Positions 8,611-16,273 of a DNA stretch of 64,000 nt are shown here, piece by piece. The stretch is from SIG672 sp045605765. Its GTDB lineage: Bacteria > Bacillota > Clostridia > Oscillospirales > CAG-272. The notes under the pieces are model-generated. The model worked only from the letters and a program-made list of their open reading frames with translations. It was not told where the DNA came from and did not search any database. Position 1 is the first letter of the stretch. Each line of letters starts with the position of its first letter. The translations under genes and the position numbers were made by a program. The stretch is taken from positions 132,671 through 196,670 of the forward strand of contig JAZUQQ010000027.1 of assembly GCA_045605765.1 (NCBI GenBank), given 5' to 3'.

Positions 8611-9882
8611 TTATTTTTCCTGATATGCTTTGAGTGCTCTCTGTCCTATATCACTTCGCCAGAAAGCGTTGTCGAAATGCACCTTATTTATATTTTTATA
8701 AGCCTTCTCGACAGCATTCCCGAGGGTGTCATCGATAGCGGTAACGCCAAGGACTCTTCCGCCCGAGGTAAGAAGCTTTTCGTTTTCGAGCTTTGCGCCC
8801 GCAACGAAGAGTTCCGCATCAAACTCGCCGTCAACTCTTATTTCAAAGCCTTTTTCGTAGCTCGTGGGATATCCCTCAGACGCCATAATTACACAGCAGG
8901 CGTGATCACTGCTGAACTTGACCTCGATCTCTGAGAGCCTTTCGTCTGCAACTGCCATCATAATTTCGAGCAGATCGCTTTCGAGAAGCGGAAGAACGAC
9001 TTGCGTTTCGGGGTCTCCGAAGCGGCAGTTGTACTCAATGACCTTCGGTCCGTCGGGAGTTATCATAAGTCCGAAATATAGGCAACCCTTGAAGGTTCTT
9101 CCCTCGGCGTTCATCGCCGCCATCGTGGGAAGGAAAATCTCCTTCATACAGCGCTCTGCAACCTCGTTTGTATAATACGGGTTAGGAGCGACCGTTCCCA
9201 TTCCTCCTGTGTTAAGACCTTCGTCGTTATCGTGCGCTCTCTTATGGTCCATAGAGGATACCATCGGCACGAGAGTCTTTCCGTCGGTAAACGCAAGCAC
9301 AGAGACCTCGGGGCCCGTAAGGAATTCCTCGATAACTACGCGACTTCCGCTGTTTCCGAATACTTTATCTTCCATCATAGAGATAACAGCGTCTCTTGCT
9401 TCGTCTCTGGTCGTTGCGATTATAACACCCTTGCCGAGCGCAAGTCCGTCGGCTTTGATAACGGTAGGTATCTTTGCAGTCTCGATGTATTCAAGCGCTT
9501 GCCTAGCATTCTCGAAGACCTCATAAGATGCCGTAGGTATCGAGTATTTTTTCATAAGATTTTTGGAAAAGACCTTGCTTCCCTCAATTGCCGCCGCTTT
9601 GGCGGTGGGTCCGAAAGCTTTAATTCCCGCATCACTTAGCGCATCGACCGCGCCGAGAACGAGCGGGTCGTCGGGAGCGACTACCGCAAAATCTATTTTA
9701 TTGTCAAGAGCGAATTTGACGATAGCGTCAATATCCTTTGCGCCAATATTCACACACTCGGCATCGCCTGCCATTCCGCCGTTTCCGGGGAGAGCGTATA
9801 TCTTTTCAACGCTGCTGTTTTCCTTTATTTTCTTTATAATGGCGTGCTCCCTACCGCCGCCGCCTACTACAAGTATTTTCAT
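8611..9882 (-). CDS. purD: Phosphoribosylamine-glycine ligase (GAR synthetase)
   Basis: This 423-aa ATP-grasp enzyme joins glycine to phosphoribosylamine (step 2). The N-terminus MKILVVGGGGREHAI is the family signature. IKADGLALGKGV and the metal-binding region YNCRFGDPETQ are also present. I place the start at 9882. The reading frame runs 18 codons further upstream, but those codons are Lys/Phe-rich repeat sequence shared with unrelated loci. The ribosome binding site is weak (AAGGG some 14 bases upstream). It lies between the AICAR transformylase gene and purL. Confidence 0.96.
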   Translation of the reverse strand: MKILVVGGGGREHAIIKKIKENSSVEKIYALPGNGGMAGDAECVNIGAKDIDAIVKFALDNKIDFAVVAPDDPLVLGAVDALSDAGIKAFGPTAKAAAIEGSKVFSKNLMKKYSIPTASYEVFENARQALEYIETAKIPTVIKADGLALGKGVIIATTRDEARDAVISMMEDKVFGNSGSRVVIEEFLTGPEVSVLAFTDGKTLVPMVSSMDHKRAHDNDEGLNTGGMGTVAPNPYYTNEVAERCMKEIFLPTMAAMNAEGRTFKGCLYFGLMITPDGPKVIEYNCRFGDPETQVVLPLLESDLLEIMMAVADERLSEIEVKFSSDHACCVIMASEGYPTSYEKGFEIRVDGEFDAELFVAGAKLENEKLLTSGGRVLGVTAIDDTLGNAVEKAYKNINKVHFDNAFWRSDIGQRALKAYQEK

Positions 9883-9892
9883 TTTTATTTGA

Positions 9893-10090
9893 AACCCTTT
9901 TCGCAGAAAAACTTTTTGTAAAAAGTTTTTCCGCACCTTTTCAAAAACTTTTCTAACACTCTTTCAAAAACTTTTTTAAAACCCTTGCATATCCTTGTTT
10001 TAATTAAAGTTTTTGAAGTTCCAAGAAACTTTTTCAAAAAGTTTCTTGGTGTGGGTTCAAAACGCCGCAAGCGGCGTTGGGGGCAGAGCC
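9893..10090. repeat. Dispersed palindromic repeat cluster, purH-purD gap
   Basis: This 200-base gap is built of repeats. Palindromes are AAAAACTTTTTGTAAAAAGTTTTT (in two halves around 9915-9940), AAGAAACTTTTTC/AAAAAGTTTCTT near 10023-10047 and ACGCCGC/GCGGCGT near 10061-10077. CTTTCAAAAACTTTT occurs twice. Positions 10038-10083 match 54905-54950 base for base in inverted orientation. There is no gene here; the in-frame open stretch is repeat-derived. Confidence 0.85.
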
Positions 10091-10091
10091 C

Positions 10092-11276
10092 TTAGTGATG
10101 GAACAATCTCATTCCGGTAAACGCCATAGCCATACCGTATCTATTGCAGCACTCAATAACGAGATCGTCGCGTATCGATCCGCCCGGCTCTGCTATGTAC
10201 TTAACTCCCGATTTCTTCGCACGCTCGATATTGTCACTAAACGGGAAGAATGCGTCCGATCCGAGAGATACTCCGTCGATCGTATCAAGATATTCTCTCT
10301 GTTCTTCCTTAGTGAAGGGAGCGGGCTGCTCGGTGAAGTATTTCTGCCAGTTGCCGTCCGCACAGACGTCCTCCTCGTTCTGGTTTATATAGCCATCGAT
10401 AACGTTGTCTCTGTCGGGACGTCCAAGCGTGTCCTTAAAAGGAAGACTCAGCACTTTATCGCTCTGACGAAGGAACCAAGTATCTGCCTTGCCGCCCGCA
10501 AGACGGGTGCAATGAACTCTCGACTGTTGACCTGCGCCGACGCCGATAGCCTGTCCGTCGTACGCAAAGCATACCGAGTTCGACTGTGTGTATTTAAGAG
10601 TGATAAGCGAGATTATAAGATCGCGCTTTGCGCTGTCGGGAAGCTCCTTATTCTCGGTAACGAGATTGTTAAGAAGTGCCTCATTTATCTCGAAATTGTT
10701 TCTTCCCTGCTCAAAGGTGATACCAAAGACCTGCTTATGCTCAACGGGCGCAGGAGTGTAGTTCGGATCTATTTTAACTATATTGTAGTTTCCGTTTCTC
10801 TTGGATTTAAGAATTTCAAGTGCCTCGCTCTCGTATCCAGGAGCTATAATTCCGTCCGAAACCTCTCTCTTTATAAGCTTTGCGGTAGTAACGTCGCAAA
10901 CGTCCGAGAGTGCAACCCAGTCTCCGAAGGAGCACATTCTGTCAGTTCCTCTTGCTCTTGCGTAAGCGCAGGCGAGGGGAGACTCGTCAAGTCCTTCGAT
11001 ATCGTCAACGAAGCAAGCCTTTTTGAGCTTTTCGGGGAGCGGGATCCCAACTGCCGCGCTCGTCGGGCTGACGTGCTTGAACGAGGTAACTGCGGGAAGT
11101 CCGAGCGCCTCTTTCAGCTCTTTAACAAGCTGCCACGAGTTGAAGGCATCGAGGAAATTTATAAATCCGGGTCTGCCGCAAAGTATTTCGATAGGAAGCT
11201 CGCTTCCGTCGTGCATAAATATTTTCGCAGGCTTCTGATTGGGGTTACAACCGTATTTGAGTTCAAATTCTTTCAT
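10092..11276 (-). CDS. purH: AICAR formyltransferase, stand-alone (PurH C-domain type)
   Basis: This 394-aa protein corresponds to the AICAR transformylase domain of PurH without the IMP cyclohydrolase domain. It uses 10-formyl-THF to convert AICAR (ZMP) to FAICAR. Family landmarks are KYGCNPNQKPA at the N-terminus, the substrate-site segment SFKHVSPTSAAVG at about residues 65-77, and LRQSDKVLSLPF and ALTGMRLFHH-like ends (MAFTGMRLFHH). The start has AGAAAGGAAC upstream. The missing cyclohydrolase step is supplied by the next upstream gene, which is of the unrelated PurO type. Confidence 0.93.
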   Translation of the reverse strand: MKEFELKYGCNPNQKPAKIFMHDGSELPIEILCGRPGFINFLDAFNSWQLVKELKEALGLPAVTSFKHVSPTSAAVGIPLPEKLKKACFVDDIEGLDESPLACAYARARGTDRMCSFGDWVALSDVCDVTTAKLIKREVSDGIIAPGYESEALEILKSKRNGNYNIVKIDPNYTPAPVEHKQVFGITFEQGRNNFEINEALLNNLVTENKELPDSAKRDLIISLITLKYTQSNSVCFAYDGQAIGVGAGQQSRVHCTRLAGGKADTWFLRQSDKVLSLPFKDTLGRPDRDNVIDGYINQNEEDVCADGNWQKYFTEQPAPFTKEEQREYLDTIDGVSLGSDAFFPFSDNIERAKKSGVKYIAEPGGSIRDDLVIECCNRYGMAMAFTGMRLFHH

Positions 11277-11289
11277 TATATTGTTCCTT

Positions 11290-11350
11290 TCTTTTTCGAG
11301 TAAAACTTCTTGAATGAAGTTTTACTCAAACTCCTTTCAAGAACTTTGAA
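11290..11350. repeat. Diverged copy of the palindromic repeat, purO-purH gap
   Basis: GAGTAAAACTTC (11299-11310) and GAAGTTTTACTC (11317-11328) form a 12-bp perfect stem. It is followed by CTTTCAAGAACTTTG, a variant of the recurring CTTTCAAAAACTTT motif. It sits between two purine genes and has no terminator-like T-tract on the coding side. Confidence 0.6.
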
Positions 11351-11382
11351 TAATTTTCATTATGTAATGCGGCGAGTTTGTT

Positions 11383-12099
11383 TTACGCGTTCTTGTTTAC
11401 TATTCTCGTTTCGCTCTCACCCGATGCGATGTCGATATACCGAACAAAAAGCGAAACCTTGTTATCCTCGTTGAGATTTGTCCAGATAAGATCGGTGAGC
11501 GCGTCGATGTCCATATCGGGGAGCTCTAGGGTCTTGGGTTCGCCCTCAAAGGACGGAAGCGGATCGCCGTCACCGTTATAGGTGTGGATGAACTTTGCTC
11601 TGCCCGCTATCGGATTCGAGTAAGCGTATGTAAAGCGCTCGCAGGAGCTATCGTCTCCCTCTGCGCTCTTAAGAATTGACATAGCATAGTTCATATCTCC
11701 GTTTTCGCGATGGATTATTCCCGAAATACGCGGCGTAAAGTTCGGCTTGTCGTCCTCGAACTCGCGAGTTCTGAGTGCCTGCTCGAAGGTCATCTGCTTA
11801 TCCATAAGCTCGTAGATCGTATCTGTCTGATCGCCGTTTGTTACGATAGTCTTATTTCCGAGCACTCTTACTGGATAGTAGATGATGAGATGAGGATCCA
11901 CCATCTTCGACTCGTCGAAAGCCTTGGTTCTCATAGCGTCGCCCTCGGCAACGAAAACTCTGTTTCGGCTATTTACGCTTCTTCCCATAATGAAGTAAGC
12001 GGCGACCGCCTTTTTGCCGTCGGCACTCTTGCCGATAATAATTCCTCTGCCGTGATATGCAAGAGAGTTCAGTTCTTCTTTGATAGTAGATACCTTCAT
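11383..12099 (-). CDS. purO: IMP cyclohydrolase, PurO type
   Basis: This 238-aa protein matches the archaeal-type IMP cyclohydrolase family (PF07826), which closes the ring of FAICAR to give IMP. Recognisable stretches are AYHGRGIIIGKSADGKKAVA and AYFIMGRSVNSRNRVF near the N-terminus, NGDQTDTIYELM in the middle and NPIAGRAKFIHTYNGDG later. It is unrelated to the N-terminal domain of PurH. The ATG at 12099 comes one base after the purN stop codon, and AAGGAG lies within the last purN codons, so the two genes are tightly coupled. Together with the AICAR transformylase it replaces bifunctional PurH. Confidence 0.9.
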   Translation of the reverse strand: MKVSTIKEELNSLAYHGRGIIIGKSADGKKAVAAYFIMGRSVNSRNRVFVAEGDAMRTKAFDESKMVDPHLIIYYPVRVLGNKTIVTNGDQTDTIYELMDKQMTFEQALRTREFEDDKPNFTPRISGIIHRENGDMNYAMSILKSAEGDDSSCERFTYAYSNPIAGRAKFIHTYNGDGDPLPSFEGEPKTLELPDMDIDALTDLIWTNLNEDNKVSLFVRYIDIASGESETRIVNKNA

Positions 12100-12100
12100 T

Positions 12101-12730
12101 TTAGTTCTCCTTTATATATACCTTATTGTTTTCAACCGTTATTCTTCCCTCGCAGAAAAGCTTTACCGCTTTGGGAAGTATCTTCCACTCTGCCTGTTCC
12201 ATAATTCTCTTTTGCAAAGTCTCAGGAGTATCGTCCCGTCTGACCTCTACCGCCTTTTGAAGAATTATCGGACCTGCGTCACATTCGGGAGTAACGATAT
12301 GTACGGTCGCGCCCGAAATCTTTACACCCTTTTCAAGCGCCGCCTCGTGAACGTGAAGTCCGTAAAATCCCTTTCCGCAAAACGACGGAATAAGCGCAGG
12401 GTGAACGTTGATTATTCTGTTCGGAAATGCTTCATACACCTGCTCGTCAATGATAGTAAGAAATCCTGCCAGCACAACAAGGTCGATGCCCTGTGACGTC
12501 ATCTCATCGGCAAGTGCCTTAGAGTAGTCGGCAATAGAGTCGTAGTCACGTCTTGCGAGGACTTTTCCCTTAATATTTGCATTTTTTGCGCGTTCGAGTG
12601 CATAAACGCCCGGTTTTGATGCGATAACGAGAGTTATCTTTCCGTTTCCGAGCTCGCCTTTTGCCTCGGCGTCGATAAGCGCCTGCAAATTCGTACCGCC
12701 ACCCGAAACGAGAACTGCAATTTTAGTCAT
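12101..12730 (-). CDS. purN: Phosphoribosylglycinamide formyltransferase
   Basis: This 209-aa enzyme formylates GAR with 10-formyl-THF (step 3). It has the phosphate loop VSGGGTNLQALID at the N-terminus. The catalytic Asn-His lies in INVHPALIPSF at about residues 100-110, and the catalytic Asp in VTPECDAGPI near 140. I chose the start at 12730. The frame stays open for 31 more codons, but these are Lys/Phe-rich repeat codons like those before purD and nrdR. No strong ribosome binding site is seen, so it may depend on coupling or on the repeat-derived leader. Confidence 0.95.
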   Translation of the reverse strand: MTKIAVLVSGGGTNLQALIDAEAKGELGNGKITLVIASKPGVYALERAKNANIKGKVLARRDYDSIADYSKALADEMTSQGIDLVVLAGFLTIIDEQVYEAFPNRIINVHPALIPSFCGKGFYGLHVHEAALEKGVKISGATVHIVTPECDAGPIILQKAVEVRRDDTPETLQKRIMEQAEWKILPKAVKLFCEGRITVENNKVYIKEN

Positions 12731-12733
12731 TTT

Positions 12734-12850
12734 TATTTTTCGCAGAAACCCTTTTTTCAAAAAGGGTTTCCGCCCCTTCCCAAAAACTTTCTTAGAGAAA
12801 CTTTTTGAAAAAAGTTTCTCCAAACCTCTTCAAAAACTTTTCTTAAATTT
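12734..12850. repeat. Dispersed palindromic repeat, purM-purN gap
   Basis: There are two hairpins. GAAACCCTTTTTT/AAAAAGGGTTTC lies near 12744-12770, and GAGAAACTTTTT/AAAAAGTTTCTC near 12793-12820. CAAAAACTTTCTTAG and TTCAAAAACTTTTC accompany them. The layout is the same as in the purF-purM gap. On the coding strand the hairpins lack T-tracts, so they are unlikely to be full terminators. Confidence 0.8.
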
Positions 12851-12857
12851 TGCTTGC

Positions 12858-13907
12858 TTAAGCGAGAATTACGCCGTCGTCACCCTTGATTATCTCACCG
12901 ATAACGTAAGCGTCCTCACCGTGTGCTCTGAGAATTTCAAGCGCCGTATCGACCTCGCTTGCGGGAACGACAACGCTCATACCAACGCCCATATTATATG
13001 TATTGAACATATCTCTCTCGGGAATATTACCCGTCTTTGCGATAAGATCGAATATCGGAAGAACCTTGACTGCGCTCTTATCGATCTTTGCGGTAAGACC
13101 GCTCGGGATAGATCTCGGAATATTCTCGTAAAATCCGCCGCCCGTGATGTGTGAGATGCCCTTTACGTCAACCTTTTCAAGAAGCGCGAGAATGCTTCTC
13201 ACGTAAATTCTCGTAGGAGTGAGCAGAGTTTCTGCAATACTCTTTCCGCCGAGCGCATCGCAGGGAGTGTAAAGACTGTCGGGGTTATTATCTATATCGA
13301 AAACCTTACGACAAAGCGAGAACCCGTTTGAGTGAACTCCGCTCGAAGCGAGTGCGATAACGACGTCGCCCTCTGCCATTCTCTTATTATCGAGTATTTT
13401 CTTCTTATCAACGATACCGACCGCAAAGCCTGCGAGGTCGTATTCCTCTGTCGGCATCATGCCGGGATGCTCTGCGGTTTCTCCTCCGATAAGCGCCGCA
13501 CCCGACTGAACGCAACCCTCGGCAACTCCGCCGACGATAGACGCAATCTTCTCGGGAATGTTCTTTCCGCAGGCAATATAGTCAAGGAAGAAGAGCGGCT
13601 TTGCTCCGCAGCAGATTATATCGTTCACACACATAGCGACAGCGTCTATACCGATTGTATCGTGCTTATCCATAAGGATAGCCATTTTGACCTTTGTTCC
13701 ACAACCGTCGGTACCCGAAACGAGCACAGGCTCCTCCATTCCCGCAATGGGAAGTCCGAAGCAGCCGCCAAATCCTCCGACGTCGTCGAGGCAGCCCTCG
13801 TTCTTGGTGCGCGCGATGTGCTTTTTCATAAGCTCAACAGCTTTGTATCCGGCAGTGATATCAACGCCTGCCGCTGCGTAACTTTCAGATCTTGAATTAT
13901 TGTGCAT
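12858..13907 (-). CDS. purM: Phosphoribosylformylglycinamidine cyclo-ligase (AIR synthetase)
   Basis: This 349-aa enzyme closes the imidazole ring (FGAM to AIR, step 5). It shows the start region SYAAAGVDITAG, the phosphate and metal site VSGTDGCGTKVKMA near residue 64, DAVAMCVNDIICCGA and GGETAEHPGM near 140, all typical of PurM. The start at 13907 follows GAAAGGATAGGGG. Length and motifs are normal. The downstream gap to purN (12731-12857) and the upstream gap to purF both hold palindromic repeats. Confidence 0.96.
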   Translation of the reverse strand: MHNNSRSESYAAAGVDITAGYKAVELMKKHIARTKNEGCLDDVGGFGGCFGLPIAGMEEPVLVSGTDGCGTKVKMAILMDKHDTIGIDAVAMCVNDIICCGAKPLFFLDYIACGKNIPEKIASIVGGVAEGCVQSGAALIGGETAEHPGMMPTEEYDLAGFAVGIVDKKKILDNKRMAEGDVVIALASSGVHSNGFSLCRKVFDIDNNPDSLYTPCDALGGKSIAETLLTPTRIYVRSILALLEKVDVKGISHITGGGFYENIPRSIPSGLTAKIDKSAVKVLPIFDLIAKTGNIPERDMFNTYNMGVGMSVVVPASEVDTALEILRAHGEDAYVIGEIIKGDDGVILA

Positions 13908-13918
13908 AATTTTCCCCT

Positions 13919-13990
13919 ATCCTTTCAAAAACTTTCTGCGAGAAAACTTTTTGAAAAAAGTTTTCTCGCGCTCTTTCAAAAACTTTACTT
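13919..13990. repeat. Dispersed palindromic repeat, purF-purM gap
   Basis: The clearest single unit in the window. GCGAGAAAACTTTTT (13938-13952) faces AAAAAGTTTTCTCGC (13956-13970), a stem of about 15 bp with a three-base loop. It is flanked on both sides by CTTTCAAAAACTTT. Confidence 0.85.
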
Positions 13991-14006
13991 AAAATAGTTT
14001 TAAGTT

Positions 14007-15434
14007 CTAATCTTCTTTGCCGTTCCAGCAATATGTGCAGACCTCGTCCGCAGGAAGTCCGATAGCTTCAAGAAGTCCCTCTATCGACTGGAATTCTACC
14101 GAATCAAAGCCGAGCTTCTGGCAGATGACCTCGCGAAGCTTCTTTCCTCGCTCGGTATCGGGACTTGAATACTCGCTTATATATTTTTCGCCTTCCTCAC
14201 CTTCAAGCTCACGGATAACTCGGCGTGCTATGAGCTCTAGCTCGGACGTACTGCGCGAAAAATTCAGATATTTACAGCCGTACATAACGGGCGGGCAAGC
14301 CGAGCGTATATGTACCTCCTTTGCGCCATGCTCGTAAAGGAACTCGGCGGTCTCGCTCATCTGAGTGCCTCGCACTATCGAATCGTCAACGAAAAGGAGT
14401 TTCTTTCCCCTGATGAGCTCGTGTACGGGAACGAGCTTCATCTTGGCTATCTGATTTCTTACCTTTTGATCGGTAGGCGTAAAGCTCCTCGGCCAAGTGG
14501 GGGTATATTTTATTATCGGTCTTGCGTACCGGATATGACTCTCGTTTGAATATCCAACTGCGTGAGCTATACCCGAATCGGGAACTCCACAAACGTGATC
14601 AACGCCCGCGCCGAGAGCAGTCTTCGCATCGTGCCTTGCCATTATCTCCCCGTTTTTGTTGCGCATACACTCGACGTTGACCCCTTCGTAGCAGGACGTG
14701 GGATATCCGTAATACGACCAAAGAAAGGCGCATATCTTTTTCTTTTTGCCGGGCTCCGCGAGACGTTTTACCTCGTGCGCCGATATCTCAACTATCTCTC
14801 CCGGTCCCAGTTCGCGAAACTGCTCATATCCAAGCTTGGTTGCGGCAAACGATTCAAAGGTCGCACAGTAGCCATCCTCTGCTTTGCCGATCATTATCGG
14901 CGTTCTTCCCATAGCATCTCTTGCCGCGATTATCGTTCCTCTCTCAGTCAGAATAAGTATAGATGCCGATCCTTGTATCTTGCTTTGAGCGTACTTTATT
15001 CCTTCCACGAAGTCCTTTCCGTGATTTATAAGCGCGCCGAGCAGCTCGGTAACGTTCGTCTTTCCGCCGCCCATAGCCGACAGGTACAATCCCTCGCTGT
15101 TTACAAGCTCATCGAGAAGCTCCTTCGCGTTCTTTATAGTGCCTACCATTATAAGAGCATAAGTGCCGAGGCGCGAATGTAAAAGAAGCGGTTGAGGACT
15201 CGTGTCGCTTATACAACCGATACAAGCATTTCCTCTAAGCTCGCTAAGGTCCGAATCGAACTTTGTCCTAAACGGTGTATTTTGAAGATTATGTATAGAT
15301 CTCTGGAATTTATCGGTATCGTTAAACGCAGCCATACCACCGCTTACCGTACCAAGATGAGAATGATAGTCCGTTCCGAAAAAGACGTCAAGAACACAGT
15401 CTCTTTTGGAAACAGCTCCGAAAAAGCCGCCCAT
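14007..15434 (-). CDS. purF: PurF-type amidophosphoribosyltransferase, degenerate glutaminase half
   Basis: This 475-aa protein makes phosphoribosylamine from PRPP, the committed step. The phosphoribosyltransferase half is intact, with the PRPP loop LFVDDSIVRGT at about residue 350 and C-terminal CTYC near residue 469. That Cys pair fits the Fe-S ligands of Bacillus-type PurF. The glutaminase half is altered. The mature N-terminus should be CGVFG but reads MGGFFG. HRGQ is replaced by HLGT, and the HNG motif is absent (VGT). It may use ammonia, or another Cys. The start at 15434 is set by GAAAGGAT upstream; an ATG at 15458 lacks this. It is the second gene of the operon. Confidence 0.86.
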   Translation of the reverse strand: MGGFFGAVSKRDCVLDVFFGTDYHSHLGTVSGGMAAFNDTDKFQRSIHNLQNTPFRTKFDSDLSELRGNACIGCISDTSPQPLLLHSRLGTYALIMVGTIKNAKELLDELVNSEGLYLSAMGGGKTNVTELLGALINHGKDFVEGIKYAQSKIQGSASILILTERGTIIAARDAMGRTPIMIGKAEDGYCATFESFAATKLGYEQFRELGPGEIVEISAHEVKRLAEPGKKKKICAFLWSYYGYPTSCYEGVNVECMRNKNGEIMARHDAKTALGAGVDHVCGVPDSGIAHAVGYSNESHIRYARPIIKYTPTWPRSFTPTDQKVRNQIAKMKLVPVHELIRGKKLLFVDDSIVRGTQMSETAEFLYEHGAKEVHIRSACPPVMYGCKYLNFSRSTSELELIARRVIRELEGEEGEKYISEYSSPDTERGKKLREVICQKLGFDSVEFQSIEGLLEAIGLPADEVCTYCWNGKED

Positions 15435-15530
15435 ATATTGATCCTTTCTTCTTTTCAAGGAGTATAGTTTTCAAGTTAAAAAAACACGAAGCGGTCAGCC
15501 CCCCTAAAATCGGATGCTGACCTCACTCAT

Positions 15531-16028
15531 TCAGTTTTTGTTATATTTTTCGCTAATCTCAGCATCCTTTGCAAGAACTGCCGCAGAAGCCGCCGCACGC
15601 GTATCTGTCAGACGCTTTGCAAGAGAGTCGTCCGAGAGAGCGATTATCTGAGCCGCAAGGATCGCGGCATTTACTGAGCCATCAATAGCAACGGTTGCCA
15701 CGGGAATGCCCGCAGGCATTTGAACGGTAGAAAGAAGCGCGTCGATACCTTCAAGTGCCGAAGCTTTGATCGGGATACCGATAACGGGAAGAATAGTGTT
15801 TGCCGCGATAGCACCTGCAAGATGAGCCGCCTTGCCTGCTGCCGCGATTATTGCCCCGAACCCGTTTTCCTTTGCCGCAAGAGCAAATGCTCTCGCTTCC
15901 TCGGGAGTTCTGTGTGCCGAGAATATATGTACCTCAAAGGGTATGCCGTACTTTTCAAGGGTGCTTATCGCCCCTTCAACCTTAGGAAGGTCGCTGTCGC
16001 TACCCATAATTATTCCAACTTTTTTCAT
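15531..16028 (-). CDS. purE: N5-CAIR mutase (AIR carboxylase, PurE)
   Basis: This 165-aa protein catalyses formation of CAIR. It carries MGSDSDLPKVEGA at residues 8-20, the active-site SAHRTPEEA near residue 38 and the substrate-binding loop AGKAAHLAGAIAANTILPVIG. This is the normal length and architecture of a single-domain PurE. No purK is seen in the operon, so whether it uses N5-CAIR or CO2 directly cannot be decided here. AGAGG precedes the ATG. It is the first gene after the ZTP riboswitch and would feel its control most directly. Confidence 0.95.
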   Translation of the reverse strand: MKKVGIIMGSDSDLPKVEGAISTLEKYGIPFEVHIFSAHRTPEEARAFALAAKENGFGAIIAAAGKAAHLAGAIAANTILPVIGIPIKASALEGIDALLSTVQMPAGIPVATVAIDGSVNAAILAAQIIALSDDSLAKRLTDTRAAASAAVLAKDAEISEKYNKN

Positions 16029-16072
16029 CTTTGAACCTCTTTAAACTGTTTATTTTAGTTATAAAAATACGC

Positions 16073-16112
16073 AAAAAGGCAGTTCTATCCATAGTGAAAG
16101 GTAAGAACTGCC
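16073..16112 (-). terminator. Riboswitch-controlled terminator before purE
   Basis: On the minus strand GGCAGTTCT (16112-16104) pairs with AGAACTGCC (16086-16078), followed by TTTTT (16077-16073). The 5' arm begins inside the conserved CTGGGCA end of the ZTP aptamer, so ligand binding should block this hairpin and allow read-through. Confidence 0.88.
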
Positions 16113-16176
16113 CAGACGGTCGGCCTTGTATGTTATCTTTGCTCCCCCGCGGTAAACCGCCAATCCGTCAGTCACA
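16106..16176 (-). promoter_or_regulatory. ZTP/ZMP riboswitch (pfl motif) of the purine operon
   Basis: The minus-strand RNA contains the hallmarks of the pfl motif in order: GTGACTGACGG (from 16173), a short GC-rich hairpin ending CCGCGGGGGAGCAAAG, and the highly conserved CCGACCGTCTGGGCAG (16124-16109). The class binds ZMP/ZTP, the purine intermediate that builds up when 10-formyl-THF is scarce, and usually turns genes on. Its place before purE, in an operon with two 10-formyl-THF enzymes, fits that role. Confidence 0.92.
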
Positions 16177-16214
16177 AAAATACATTAAATTAAGGTGAAA
16201 TTTTTACCGTTCGT

Positions 16215-16243
16215 ATTATAACACACAAAGCCGCTTTTGTCAA
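16215..16243 (-). promoter_or_regulatory. Purine operon promoter
   Basis: Minus-strand TTGACA (16243-16238) and TATAAT (16220-16215) are 17 bases apart, a full consensus. Transcription would start near 16208, about 30 bases before the ZTP aptamer. Confidence 0.9.
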
Positions 16244-16273
16244 CAAATTTTTCGTTATTTTATAATGGAAAAA

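Noticed and set aside
10077..11303. 408-codon plus-strand frame opposite the AICAR transformylase gene
   Set aside because: Antisense shadow with no recognisable motif, beginning in repeat DNA.
12734..13990. Intrinsic terminators between purM, purN and purF
   Set aside because: The palindromes have no T-tract on the coding strand side and similar copies lie in both orientations elsewhere, so they are better described as repeats.
16040..16200. Guanine/adenine riboswitch before purE
   Set aside because: The conserved bases match the ZTP (pfl) motif and not the purine aptamer; the TATAA...loop-loop pattern of purine riboswitches is absent.
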